Positions 31,480 to 43,195 of a DNA stretch of 64,000 bases are shown piece after piece. Position numbers and translations under genes: made by a program. Under the pieces are notes generated by a model, which did no database searches, was not told the origin of the DNA, and saw only the letters and a program-made list of their open reading frames with translations. The number at the start of each line of letters is the position of its first letter. The stretch's first letter is position 1. Origin of the DNA: Cheiracanthium punctorium (taxonomy: Eukaryota > Arthropoda > Arachnida > Araneae > Cheiracanthiidae); the NCBI GenBank assembly GCA_038373885.1, contig JAWZYV010013176.1, forward strand, positions 1-64,000, given 5' to 3'.

Positions 31480-32599
31480 TCTATATATATAAAAGAGGAA
31501 AGTTTGTTTGTTTGTTCGCTATACGCGTCCAGACCGCTAGACGGATCTGGACCAAATTTGGCACACTGACTAAATAGGACAAGAGAAAGCTAATGCCGTA
31601 AAAATGAAATTAATCGGATTAATAGTTTTTTAGTTATTTTATGTTTTGCAAGTTTTTGGGCCATTTTTCTCGCATTTTACGTTGTCACGAGCTAAATTTT
31701 CGTCCGAACACTATATTCTTTATATCATCAGAAACCACAGAGTTTCCTTTTACAAATAAAATTTGTTACAAAATCGTACTTACATTTGCCGATTTTTGGG
31801 AATTTTTTAAAGGAAATCCTGTTTCGAAGAAAATGTACTGCTTTTAAAAATATGCTATTTTTAAACTGTCGCATCGATAAATCTAACAGGCAAAAATTTT
31901 CCATCTTTTGACCGCTTGTTAAACATGTATTTCTCCTTCTTTTAAATTTTGAACCGTGCAGAAATGTTTATTAGATTTTTTTATATGATTTTTTGTCTGA
32001 AAAGATCACAGGTTAAAATTCTCTCCAGAATGTAAGTTCCGGAACGAAGGTAGCAAGCGTGTAACCTCTGTAAGCTGGTGCAGGTCCCCTGTTCCTTTCT
32101 TTTTTCGTTGCAACGGGAAGTCCCAGGTCCTTTTTTTATCATTGCAGCGGGAGGATTTACATCCCTTCCCTGTACAATCTCATACCGACGACTGGACTCT
32201 ATTTGTTTTTAATAGTTGCATAGGTATTAGCGATAAATGACTGAATGATAAATGACACCTAGAAGGGGAGAAGCGTAGCTATGCCCAATTCCCAGTAACC
32301 TCTGTACGCTATCAGGTGCCGTGTTCATTTTTTTGTTGTTGTTGCAGCGGGAAGTTCCAAGTCCTTTTTTTCATTAAAGCTGGAGGATTCACATTCCAGC
32401 GTAGCCACGTCCCATTCCCAGTACCCTCTGAACGCTATCAGGTGCCGTGTTCAATTTTTATTCGTTACAGCGGGAAGTCCAATGTTCTTTTTTTATCATT
32501 ACAACGGGAGGACTCACATTCTTTCCCTTTAAAATCTATATTTAAGGTCAATGCGCATTTCTCTTTCATTGCACGGGCAACGCCGGACCATGCTGCTAG
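31480..32599 (+). mobile_element. Helitron, family A, copy 1
   Basis: It starts TCTATATATATAAAAGAGG and ends ATTGCACGGGCAACGCCGGA...GCTGCTAG at 32599, followed by T. The copy at 44171-45595 shares both ends and the body (CGCTATACGCGTCCAGA; AATAAAATTTGTTACAAAAT). The 3' half repeats a unit built on GTTGCAGCGGGAAGTCC and ATTGCAGCGGGAGGATT about three times. It is non-coding and non-autonomous. Confidence 0.75.
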
Positions 32600-34383
32600 T
32601 CTATTATATAAATGTGAAAGTTTGTCTGTTTGTTTGTTCGTCCGGGAACTCCTCCCACACCGTTAAACCGATCGGCTTGAAATTTTGCACATACACGTAA
32701 AATGACATAGAATAGTCCGTAGGCTGCTTTAAAATTCTGGAAATCCACCCGTTCCCCAATTTTTAACGATTTTTCGCAATTTTCAGGGTAGAAAGCTACT
32801 CAAATGTCCGTTTTCAGCACATTCGTGAGCATAGTTAACAAAGTTAGATTTATTTATTTATTACTTTCAATAATTCAAGTGAGACTGACGTCATTTTGAT
32901 GTCACGCGTGTAAAAATGCATTAAAAACCCTAATGAAGTTTACAAGTTTTGACAAAAAAATACACCACGAGCGAAATAATAAACTTCCATCGAGATTATC
33001 AGATGCTGTAGAAAATAAAATAACGTGTTTTTTTCTTTTTTTTTTTTTCTTCTTTCACTAATTCATGTTAGATATCACAACAGAGAATGATGTCATTTTG
33101 ACGTCATGAGTTTAAAAATGATTTAGAAATCTAATTACATTAAAAGGCTTTGACGCAAAAATTTACTATTATAAAAATTCAAAGTATTTTGTTTAATGCG
33201 CGTGTTACCCTTAGCGATTATTGAGCTCTGTGATTTTTCAGCAACCATAATTACGAAAGAAAACTTTTTTTAAAACGTGGGATATTCAAATGTCGCCACA
33301 AGATGCAAAATACTAATTAACATAATGCATAGTATTCGCAATCGGTTTGACGACGGTCGTTGTATGTATTCCCAAAAATTGTGCAAAATGTCGCCAAGTT
33401 TGGACGGCTTTTAACAGTATATTATCTATATCAGATATACTTTTTTTTTGGTTAAATTTAAGCAACTTAACAAGCTCTTGCAGGAAAGTTACATCATTAG
33501 CAAACTAGCTCCGGAGAATATTTGAAATACCGATTAGTTAGAATAACCCCAATAATAACTCTCTAATTAACTTTAATAAAGTTCTGTTGCAAGCGAGTTT
33601 TTGAATGTCGTATGTTTCAATGTTACTCCGTTAACAATCTACTGCGCGAAATAACTAAATTCGACTACCCTGGTTAGAACGTGACGCCATAGATTAAAAG
33701 TTGTCTGAAATTCGTAAACTCTGCAATACAATTTAACTCCCTATTCGCAATTTGAGCTATTCCACATAGTTCCTCGAGATTGCACAGTTTGATGTTTTGA
33801 CGAGCCTGAACCATGGTGGATTTAAATACTATTTAAATTGGTACAGCTTGGATGTTTTCCACCACCACGAGATGAAATATTTTGCTGTTCTAAATACGCC
33901 AATCAGACAAGAATTATGCTTAAAAATATATGGAGATCTGTTTTAATGGAATTGCATAAATTCCACAGAATCACCAAAAAGCAGAAAACGCATCATTGGT
34001 TTAAAATATCTAATCTCTTTATTTAAATTGAGCATTAAAGACGGAGAAACGAAGATACATAATATAAATATAAGTAATAGATAGTATTCTCATTTTTTTC
34101 TCTGTTAGTAATAGTAGATTTGTTTGGATAATATGGATTAAAGCACAGTATACCGCGTTAATAACTATTTCGTGAAATTAAACGTGTTATAGTCATTATT
34201 TTTCAACGATCGTCTTACAACTAAATAAACCGTAATCCTACGTTGCGTAATATATCCCGCGGTAGTTTCAACAAAAAAACTACTTGAACTTTTTGACATT
34301 TTGTTTTCGCATAGATAGTTACGATTATATTTTAGTAAAATAGTATTCGTTTCCTACCGTGCGAAGAACGGGCACCCATCTCG
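32600..34383 (+). mobile_element. Helitron, family B, full-length copy
   Basis: It starts TCTATTATATAAATGTGAAAG directly after the CTAG of the preceding Helitron, and ends at a CCGTGCGAAGAACGGGCACC hairpin region with a decayed CTAG (ATCTCG). It contains TGTTTGTTTGTTCGTCCGGG, two CATTTTGACGTCATG-like blocks and GCGGTAGTTTCAACAAA. At 1784 bp it is the only copy in the window with both halves, and it lacks the mariner-type MITE present in the copies at 34384 and 60431. No protein-coding frame is supported. Confidence 0.7.
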
Positions 34384-35281
34384 TATTATATAAAAGTTAA
34401 AGTTTTTTGTTTGTTTACTCGTTTCTTTGTTTGTTTATTTGTCCAGGAACTCCTTCTACACCGTCCGACCGATCGGCCTCAAATTTTGCACAGGTATATA
34501 AAATGACATAGAATAGTCCGTAGTCATCTTTAAAATTCTGGAAATCCACCTGTTCCCTAATTTTTAACGATTTTTCGCAATTTTCAGGGTAGAAAGCTAC
34601 AGAAATGTCCGATTTGAGCACATTAGTGAGTATAGTCGACAAAGTTAGATTTATTTATTTATTACCTTCAGTAATTAGACTGGGATTGACGTCATTTTGA
34701 TGTCACGAGTGTAAAAATGCATTAGTAATCCTAATTAGGTTAACAAGCTTTTACAAAAATTACACCACGAGCGAAATAATAAATTTCCACCCTATCAGGT
34801 GCTTTAGAAATAAATTACGTTTATTTTTTTTTCTTCCTTCATTCACTAATTTATATTATATATCGTAACTGAAAATGATGTCATTTTGACGTCATGAGTT
34901 TAAAAATGAGTTAGAAATCTAATTAGGGCTGAGATGCAGATCTCTATTGACCGACATTATAAACCAATTTTATTGACGATTCCAGTTTTTAATCCAATAA
35001 TAAAACTAGAATCGGTCAATAAACTGTTTCTATGACGGTAAATAGAGTCTGAATCCCAGCGTAGTTAAAAGTCTTTGACTTAAAAATTTACTATTATAAA
35101 AACCGAAAGTATTTTGTTTAATGCGCGAGCTACCCTTGGCGATTTTGAATACTATGGTTTTTCAGCCACCGTAATAACGAAAGGAAACTTGTGTTTTTTA
35201 AATCGTGGGAAATTCGAATATCGCTTAAATGTGGAAAATACTATTAAATACAAAATGTCGCCAAGTTTGGACGACTCTTGG

Positions 35282-35283
<2 letters not shown>
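34384..35283 (+). mobile_element. Helitron, family B, 5' half
   Basis: It begins TATTATATAAAAGTTAAAG immediately after the previous copy, has the family B order of blocks, and stops at ACTCTTGGC where a TA microsatellite begins. The 3' half is absent here. It contains a mariner-type MITE at 34926-35061. Confidence 0.65.
34926..35061. mobile_element. Mariner-type MITE, copy in the Helitron at 34384
   Basis: It is flanked by TA at 34924-34925 and 35062-35063. The ends GGGCTGAGATGCAGATCTCT and the inverse of AGAGTCTGAATCCCAGCG give ~38-bp imperfect terminal repeats. An inner palindrome (TTATTGACGATTCCAG ... CTAGAATCGGTCAATAA) makes nearly the whole element self-complementary. The full-length Helitron at 32600 has the empty site (CTAATTACATTAAAAGG). 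Confidence 0.7.
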
Positions 35284-35354
<71 letters not shown>

Positions 35355-35356
35355 TA
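35284..35356. repeat. TA microsatellite
   Basis: About 70 bases of almost pure TA. It is also the insertion target of the element at 35357-36756. Confidence 0.95.
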
Positions 35357-35507
35357 CAGTGGCACACCCATGATTTTAGTTTAGGGGGGGGCTGGACAAC
35401 AAATTCTGCTGAACTCGGTTATAGTGACCTCGATTATTTTTATAACTCTCTTATAACGTCAAAATATTATGTGCCACTTGACTTGCCCATAAAACAACAT
35501 GCCCACC

Positions 35508-36454
35508 CAGACAGCATATTAGATTAAATCAAGCTTGACATTTCTTTGTATTTGACGTATTAATACAAGTTTGACAGTTCAATTCATTTTAAGCTTGCAA
35601 CAAGCTTGGAGATTACAAAAAAAAATGAGTCAGCAAATATTTTCCCGCCGAATTTAAGTCATTTGAACTGTCAAGCTTGAATACAACTGGATGACTGCTT
35701 GATTTGGAAAGCCACATCCACATAACAAATAATTTATCATCAGTCATAAATGTACTTAACCACATAATTTAAAAAAAAGATTCTATATTTCCAAGTATTG
35801 AAATTCTTCAAAATAAAATACAAATACTATACTACAAAATTGATTTCAAAATCAGTCGTTTGTCTCGATTTTGGCCAATATTGCCCAACATGAGTGTCGC
35901 GATATTGAAAGTTTCAAAACGTGTGCTGCTTTTAAGTTTATATTATGCTTATTTCCCTAGATTCTATAAATCACACATAACATTGTTTTAATTTTGATTC
36001 ATCCCATGGAAAAATAAAAGATGTAGCTCGGCATCGGGCAATACCGATCAATCTCGCCAAAAAACGGCGTGACAACCATAACAGTCACTTCAAACTTGAG
36101 TCATGTCACCTCGAGTCAGATTGGCATGGTGGTTAGGACGCTGGCTTCCCATACCTTAGATCCCGAGATTGATCGCGGACGCTAGACGGAAAAGACTAAA
36201 ATAACTTGAGATTTCAGTGTAGAGGGGAAAATGCGTGGAAAAATAAAATATAGGGGGCGAGTTCGCCGACCGGCACCCTATGTATTTAGGAAAATTTTTT
36301 TAGAGTGTAGTAAGTTTGAATTAAGTTTGCTATTTCAAGCTTAATGCAAGTTGGGAAAGTGTAAACTTGAACACTTGATTCAAGCTTGCATTAAGCCTAC
36401 ACGCTTGAAATTTTCAAGCTTCATGCAAGTTTATTGCAAATTTGCTGTGCTGTG
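35508..36454 (+). mobile_element. Repeat E, copy 1, with tRNA-like core
   Basis: The ends CAGACAGCATA and TTTGCTGTGCTGTG are inverted. AAGCTTGA / TCAAGCTT motifs crowd the first ~200 and last ~150 bp. The middle (TTCTATATTTCC, TTGATTTCAAAATCAGTCGT, TTTGTCTCGATTTTGGCCA) matches 58206-58310, and a tRNA-like segment lies at 36118-36185. CAG...CTG ends suggest a hAT-type non-autonomous element; no TSD was found. Confidence 0.6.
36118..36185 (+). other. tRNA-like segment (Gly-CCC-like) in repeat E
   Basis: TTGGCATGGTGGTTAGGACG is A-box-like. CTGGC-TTCCCAT follows as an anticodon-arm half whose loop would read CCC, but the 3' stem half (ACCTT) has decayed. AGATTGATCGC is a weak B box. It is not a functional tRNA gene. 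The equivalent place in the other repeat E copy holds an Arg-ACG-like sequence instead. Confidence 0.5.
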
Positions 36455-36571
36455 GCACAGGCAATGTAACTCGCTACACTCAAATAATTGTCTGATCTTT
36501 TCAGCATCCTTGAAACCGAGTTTAACTGTACTTCGTACACTAACTGTACGTATTTATTTAAAAACAAACGT

Positions 36572-36605
<34 letters not shown>

Positions 36606-36752
36606 TAAAAAGTACTTCAGAAGTAATTTAAAGACAATTTTAAAAAATAAAAATTTAATTAATTGGGGACAATTTTCAATTTTTAGTGCTTTTCACTTCT
36701 AACTGTACACCTTTGGGGCTTCAGACCCCATAGCCCCCTCCGTGGGTGCGCC

Positions 36753-36756
<4 letters not shown>

Positions 36757-36819
<63 letters not shown>
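36757..36819. repeat. TA microsatellite
   Basis: About 60 bases of TA, abutting the left end of the Penelope-like element; another TA run (43213-43237) abuts its right end. Confidence 0.95.
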
Positions 36820-36821
<2 letters not shown>

Positions 36822-37020
36822 CAAGTAAAACACAAAACATACTACAAATAAGACATATCTCGCATAAAAATATAACAGCTATTAGCAAGAATTAGAAACC
36901 AGATTTTGAAGCCAAATAAAGTGCAAGAATTATTGTGATAATATAATGGAACGGAAATTATAACCACTGTCACCATCGTCAGGGGCCACAAACAGTGGAT
37001 TATAATTTACAGCAAACCAA

Positions 37021-37092
37021 ATAGTAGGATTTCGGTTGTGTGACATATCAGAAGAGATATTAACTCCACACATCTGGGCCCTACCCTACTAT
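37021..37092 (-). ncRNA. Degenerate hammerhead-ribozyme-like motif
   Basis: On the minus strand ATAGTAGGGT pairs perfectly with ATCCTACTAT, including one G-U pair, forming a 10-bp closing stem III. It leads on the 5' side into GTA (an NUH cleavage triplet) and on the 3' side follows CGAAA. A possible stem I (GGG/CTT then AGAT/ATCT) lies between. CTGATAT replaces the catalytic CTGATGA box, and stem II (GTCACACAAC) is shortened. The closing stem plus both conserved boxes in order argue for an inactivated hammerhead. Such motifs are known in Penelope-like elements. Confidence 0.5.
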
Positions 37093-37791
37093 ATAAAGGA
37101 AAGAAGAAATCAAAAAGATAACAAAAATTAGAAATAGGAATTATAATTTTACATACCAGACCTTGAGCACATGGAAATTTCATTTGAACAATTGATATGT
37201 GTTGCCAATGCTAAGAATTGTAAAAAGTGAAAAATGGTGTTGCCACTAAATAAAAGTGTAAAAGTAGAAAGAAGAAAGTATAGGAGTTGCCAAATACTAA
37301 AAGGTAATATTATTAAATTTTAAGAATATCCAGGTATATTAATATAATAAATATATATAGAATAATAATAAATTAAAATGATTGAATAAAATACATAGTA
37401 TAGCAAAATTAAATATAACATATTGTTTAAAAAATATAATGATTATTATTATTGACAAAGTATGTATAATAAGTTATTGTATGACAGAAGATTAATCTAG
37501 TAAATAAGAAAAAAATAAAAAATGTTTAGGACAGAATAATCACAATAAAGGAACCCCGTTGTTTTTTTTTAATTAATACCTCCAGATGTATATATGCATG
37601 CATATACACATCCATATTACTTTTTTTTTTTTTTTTTAATGAGAAAAACTTCCTCCGCCCGACCCAACCATCCAATTACAACCTTAAAACCAAAACCCCA
37701 CCCAACCTCCAGTAAATTAACAAAGGCATTAGACACATCATTATCAAGAATTGTATATAATAGATTTTAAGAACTTAGTGGGATAGTTGTA

Positions 37792-38091
37792 TTATCTAGC
37801 TGACAGAAATAGAGATTTAAAATTGGAGACTTTAAAATCATCAGAACATAGAAACTTGATTCTACAGCAGTGATTATAGATGATATTGCGAAATACAGAT
37901 TTATGTAAGCAGGAGGAAACATGAGTAAAGCTATTTACTTTAAAGCTAAAATCTTTACGCTTATCATATATATATTGAACCTAAGGCTATTTCTAGGAGT
38001 GATGGAGATACTTAGATCTAGAAAACTAACAGACTTGTTAAGCATATCATTTTTAATTAATTCCAGAGCAGATGGATATTTTATGGGGAAG
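37792..38091 (-). pseudogene. Penelope-like ORF, region after the RT catalytic motif
   Basis: The minus strand reads FPIKYPSALELIKNDML, then KSVSFLDLSISITPR and NIYDKRKDFSFKVNSF, up to a stop at 37792-37794. The SxSFLDL...YDKR.DF.F..xxF pattern is the usual continuation of this reverse transcriptase family after its YxDD motif. It was separated from the upstream half by the hAT insertion. Confidence 0.65.
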
Positions 38092-38735
38092 ATAATGTTC
38101 AGACTTCGTGTAATCGTAGTCGTGTAATCGTAATCGATTGTAATCGATTACATTTTCTCATGTAATCGTAGTCTAATCGTAATCCGACAATTGAATTTTT
38201 ATGTAATCGTAAGCTAATCGTAATCTGAAAGTTTATATTTTCGTGTAATCGTAGTCTAATCGTAATCTAGAAATTTCATTTGACAGATAGTCGTAATCTT
38301 AGAGCCTGTAGTCGTAATCGCTTAGATTACAAGACGATTATGAAACGATTACGGGTGCCCAGATTTATTTTTTGTTCTGCTTGCTGGGGAAAAAAAAATT
38401 CTCGGAGAAGCAAAGCATCGAAAAATCTGCATACCCTGAAGACAGGAAGTTTCCTATTTTTTAACCTTTCAGGGGAAGAGGGGAGGGGGGGAGGGCATTA
38501 TTCTGCCATCATAGTTCGTACGGGACAAAGATAAGAGAAGCAGAGCTCCCTTTTTTTTCCCGGGATGACCATTCTTTTTTATGCTGACTGTGGTGGGTGA
38601 CTGACTAGAATGGACAGACCTCCCAGAAATTGGGGGTGGACGTGGGAATTCCTGGGGGGTACACAAGAGGTGTATTTTCTGCTATTGCAGATCTTTGCTT
38701 TATCTCATTTCAATTTGCGACTGCGAAGAAAAAAA

Positions 38736-38893
38736 CAGCAATGCCTACACGAAAAAAATTCAAGATTTTTTTTGAATTTCAAGAAAATAAAAAAAATGAA
38801 GAAGGAAAGGAGTTCAAAAAATATAAATGCACTATCTTAGTACAGATGCCAGTGTCAAAAAAGACGAACTCCAACTTAAATACACATATGGAG
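38736..38893 (+). pseudogene. BED-zinc-finger-like exon of the hAT element
   Basis: MPTRKKFKIFFEFQENKKNE...KYKCTILVQM...SKKTNSNLNTHME has the KKTNSNLxxHM tail typical of BED fingers at the N terminus of hAT transposases. The second cysteine of the expected C-x2-C is Leu, so the finger is damaged or divergent. It ends CATATGGAG followed by GTAATTTT, which fits a splice donor. Confidence 0.5.
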
Positions 38894-40470
38894 GTAATTT
38901 TGGATATTTTTTCTTGAGTATTTATTTGTTGTATAGATTATTATAAAATGAGTACATATATTAATTGAAAAACTGCATTTAAAAGGTTTCTATATTAAGG
39001 GGAAAACGATAATATTCACGAAAATCTTCCCTGGTCTTTTCCAATTCCGTTTAATACATGTTTCATTGATCTGACTAAAATGCGCTGCATTAATTAAATA
39101 AAATTTATTTTTGGTATACATTGTTTACTTGTTTAGAATCTTAATTTTGGTCAAAATTTAATTATCATAATTTACTGTTTAACTTTCGAAGTGTTATGTT
39201 TATTGTGTTTTAGAGTGTTATTTATGTAGCAGTGTCATACACATAATAATTTTATAGTGTGTGTGTGTGTGATTACTTGGTACAAATTTGTTTTGTAATA
39301 AAAGTGCAATGTGTAGTAATTTCTTTTCTCTGTCAAAAAATAAATAAATAATAAATAAATAAATTAGGTTAATCAAAGTAGGCTTTCTAAATTTTGAAAG
39401 GGCTTATAAAGGGGCGCACATACAAGTGCTTTTATTGGGATGGGGAGGAGGGTCATTCAGAGTATGAAAAATTTTGAATGTAGGAAAAAAACGCCACCTC
39501 AAAAGTTATTTGTGTAATAATTTAATTAAATACTTTAAATAAATTTCTTTTGTTTCGCGGAAAAGGGGGGTGGAAAGTGGAACGGGGTATTCATTTGAAT
39601 TATGAGGTTTAAAGTACATTGTTTTCCAGAAATGAGGGAAGACACACGTGTAATTCAATAATTCAATTTCAGTGTAATTCGATAGGCGATAAGGGGGGGG
39701 GGGATTTCCTAGAAAGCTTTTGGTTTCCTCTAAAAAAAATATATTGGTCACTCTGGAAAACATGTATTCATAATTTTTGTATTTAAATTTTTAGTTAAAC
39801 AGTTTAATTACTAGTTATAAAATATACACCCCTTATATAAGATAATTTTAAAATAAAATGTAGTATGTAACCCTGTACCTGTGAGTAGAATTTTTTAAAA
39901 CTAAAAATTATTTTAATGTATACACTGTAAATCATTACATTTTTTAATTCGGTTAAAAATATGAATAAGTTTCAAATATATTTTTCTGGTAACTGTAACT
40001 ATTTGACTCAAGGAGAAAGGAGATTTCAAAATTAATTTTTGATTCATGCATCATTTAAAATGCTTAAGTATTTTATGCATTTTATTTGATTCATTTAAAT
40101 AAATATTAATTATTGTTCTTATTTTTTATTTTCAGACCTTTTATTCACACACCATCCCTCGAAAATAATCTCTATTTATTATTTTGATGATTATAATTTT
40201 TTTTTGCCATAAAAATACAATAGAAGTTTATGTATTGAAATAGTGACACAATTAATATATTGTCTGCTATTATACAAATGCCATCTACTTATGATTCTAC
40301 ATAAATAGACTGCCGTGTAGTTTAAGTAGTATTTAAATCAGAATGACCAAACCCAGATTAATGATATCTGGCCCTTCAGATTTAATGTGCGCGTTCGCCA
40401 TATATACAAAATTGGTCTTCTATCGGCTTAAATTCAACGCTAGGTCTCCCCTCAATCCGATTCTTAATCG

Positions 40471-40643
40471 CAGGGGCGCAGTAGCGTAGCAATTCGGTTG
40501 TTTCTTTTTTTTTGGGGGGGGGGGGGGCTCATCGATTCTGGACACTGAAAAAGACACACTTATATATGATTATTTTCTATCATCTTCCAAAGGTATAGGG
40601 GTGGCTCGAGCCCCAAAGCCCCCCTCCCTTTCCTACGCCACTG
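40471..40643. mobile_element. G-tract MITE, CAGGGGCGCAGTAGCG type
   Basis: It runs from CAGGGGCGCAGTAGCGTAGC to TTTCCTACGCCACTG, with a 14-G run and a GGCTCGAGCCCC palindrome. The interior (GACACTGAAAAAGACAC, ATTTTCTATCATCTTCCAAA) matches 53586-53700 inverted. It is followed by short tandem units containing ATATCCCTGCAGGA at 40644-40740. Confidence 0.6.
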
Positions 40644-42208
40644 CAGGAATATATATCCCTGCAGGAATATATCCCTGCAGGAATATATATCACTCCAGGA
40701 GAATAACCAGGGAGTGGGATATCGGGATATATATCCCTGCTAAACTTTCAAAATTAGTTAAGATAGTTAGTTTATATTAGTTAAGAGATTTCAGATTTCA
40801 TATCACATTACATAATTTGTGTAGCGGAGAAGTTTTATTCTCCTTCATGAGCCTTACTGAAAGATGCTAATTTTGAAAATTTAGTTTTCATTAAGCTAAA
40901 TAAAAATATTTAAAGTGATATATGCAATGATTTATTTAGAATTTCTTTTTCATAATTATGATAAACATATTTACAATTCACTTTTATTGAAAATACTGTG
41001 TAGATACCTAATAACTGTCAAATTAACATGTTTAATAATTTTCTGATATTTCTTTTATAATAAACTTCTTAATGATTGAAAAGTATCGGAGAGAATTCAT
41101 TTCTTAGAAAAAGTAAAAAACAAAGACGACTAATATCTTTCCTAATTTCTAATCTAATTAATTATATCCTATGAATATAACTAAAATGCTCGATTTTTCA
41201 CTTTTATGATCTTCTCACCCTCTTCCGTACATGCAACTGAAATTCAAAATGAGTACCAGTTAAATGCCCATAAGGGTATGTATCGTATATTTTAGAGAAG
41301 TATCATCATAGTTACAAACTTGAAAGATTTAGATAACAATGATAAGAGTTAGATTGTATGGTTCTAAAGTTGATAAGTGTCACTGTAAAATGTTTACTAT
41401 TTAGTTACAACTTTTATGAAAAACATAGTTTTTGCAAATCTAATTCATTTATTTGTTTGTACAACAGAAGAAAAAAATCCCCCAAATTTACCGGCTATAG
41501 TCATTTATCAGTAATCTACAAAAATTAACAACATAAAGTGAGCAAAGTTGAAGTAATTCCTTGATTATGAGTAAATTTGATACAGTAAAATATTGTCACC
41601 CAAAAAAAATGTGAGGCCCTCAAACTTGAATTGTTGTCAACTATCATCAGTTTGGAATTCAAATATAGTGAGACTAATTACATATACCTTTTCTACTTAA
41701 CGTATATTATAAGCTTGATTCCTCACAGAACTCATATTAACTATCATAGGCGCAATACGGGGGGAGGGGATATGCATCGTCTTTGTTGAAAATACCGTTG
41801 ATTTCTCGATCTATAGAAACTTCACTATTTTTACTCTTGAATATATTACGTAGCGTATTTTAAATTTTCTTGTCAATTATAATAATTTCTTGCCTCCGGT
41901 CTGCCGGACCCATAATTCTGTTCTGTTTTGTAAACTTTACACATTATGTCAGCGCCAGAAGTGTAAAAAAGAAAGTTTTGTAATCGTAATTTAATCGTAA
42001 TCGGACTCAGATATAATCGTAATCGAAAGTTTTCATGGATTACATAATCGTAGTCTAATCGTAATCGGAAAATTGGATTTTTATGGTAATCGTAATATAA
42101 TCGTAATCCTGACAAAATATTTTCCATGTAATCGTAATCTTGATCTGAAATTGAAAATTAATCGTAATCGTAATCGATTACACATCTGCGTAATCGGCAC
42201 GAAGTCTG

Positions 42209-43195
42209 ATAATGTTATTATTATTAGTAGTGTTTACAAGTAAGATATCATCTATATATCGTTTAAGAATGATGTGTGTATTAGTATATTCTTTTTTAGT
42301 AATATAAGTAAAGATCTGCAAGGTAACTAGATGCTGAGCCATCTTGTGGTATACCATGATTTTGTAGATATATTTTATTGTTATGTAGAATAAAATTATT
42401 ATAGATAATAAATTTAGATAGACAACTGAAATAAGTTACATCAACATGGGAAGGGAGCTGAATATTGTTAACACAAGTTTCAAATAATTCATTAATTACA
42501 TTGTAAAGGTCGTCAAGAGGAATATTGTTAAATAGATCTTTAAAATCATAGGTATATAAAGAGGTAATATTACTAATAGTACATATTGTATTCCGTAGAT
42601 CATAACTATTTCCTATAGAGTAATCATGTATAACAGACAGTATCTTTAATAGAAGTTTACTTGCTACATTGCTATATGTATAACATCCTATTGTAACAGT
42701 TCGAAACTTTAAAGGCGATTTATGAAATTTAGGGATTAGTACAATATAAGGATAGTTTAGATTATTATGTTGTAGGTTGAGAAGTTTATAGAAAGCCAGA
42801 ATTTTTTTGTTACAAACTGTAGTAGACAAATTAGTAGAGGAATAGATACTGTTATTTACAATTGTAGAGGCTAACAAGCTATGATATAACTGTTTACAAA
42901 TAAAAGCATAGTTATTGGATGATTTATCTACATAAGTGATTATGAAATACTGCTTTATAAAGTCTATTGTAGTATGAAATTGACTATTGACAGGAGAACT
43001 ATATTTTACATATTTAGCAATATTTTGCTTAAAGATTGAAAGTACTTTTACTTTCCAGGTAGTGAAGGCTTCCAGAGGAGTGTTGTATTTTAAGGCAGTA
43101 TTATATATGTAAAAATCTAAATCATATGTGAATTGTGTTACAATGCCACTAAGAGAGTGTTTTGAAGGAATACGGTGTTTAGAGCCCTTCTGCAT
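42209..43195 (-). pseudogene. Penelope-like reverse transcriptase, N-terminal and catalytic part
   Basis: A 299-residue minus-strand frame (43195-42296) contains PYIVLIPKFHKSPLKFRTVT, SLYTYDFKDLFNNIPLDDL, NNKIYLQNHGIPQDGSAS and YLADLYLYY. The first catalytic Asp falls in YDFKDLF. After one in-frame stop the same frame gives KRYIDDILLVN at about 42240-42275, the YxDD catalytic motif. The conserved order K.HK, D...LF.NIP, Q..GIP.GS.., YLADL..Y and YIDD supports an active-type polymerase that has since acquired a stop and the hAT insertion. Confidence 0.7.

Larger units (their letters stand above)
35357..36756. mobile_element. hAT-like element with CAGTGGCACACCCATG ends
   Basis: The ends CAGTGGCACACCCATG followed by a G tract, and CCCCTCCGTGGGTGCGCCTATG, are inverted repeats. 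TA repeats on both sides hide the target duplication. Most of its length is the nested repeat E at 35508-36454. The remaining shell carries a T run of about 34 bases at 36570-36604 and no coding sequence. Confidence 0.6.
38100..42208. mobile_element. 4.1-kb hAT element with TAATCGTA subterminal arrays
   Basis: The ends are CAGACTTCGTGTAATCGTAG and the inverse of CGGCACGAAGTCTG. A perfect 8-bp TSD, ataatgtt, lies at 38092-38099 and 42209-42216. Both subterminal regions (38107-38362 and 41978-42200) are dense arrays of TAATCGTA/ATCGATTAC motifs. The interior holds a BED-finger-like exon at 38736-38893, a possible splice acceptor near 40134, a G-tract MITE at 40471-40643 and AT-rich sequence. 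No transposase catalytic region is left, so it is non-autonomous. It splits the Penelope-like element. Confidence 0.85.

Noticed and set aside
35114..35527. 137-residue open frame
   Set aside because: It is mostly (TA)n read as Tyr-Ile, joined across a Helitron end and a MITE; no protein signal.
42296..43195. Considered as a host or intron-encoded reverse transcriptase gene
   Set aside because: An in-frame stop before YIDD, the hAT split, the hammerhead-like motif and the repeat context favour a dead Penelope-like element.
42296..43195. GIY-YIG endonuclease downstream of the Penelope-like RT
   Set aside because: I read the minus strand down to 36820 and found no GIY or YIG pair, so I do not claim one.
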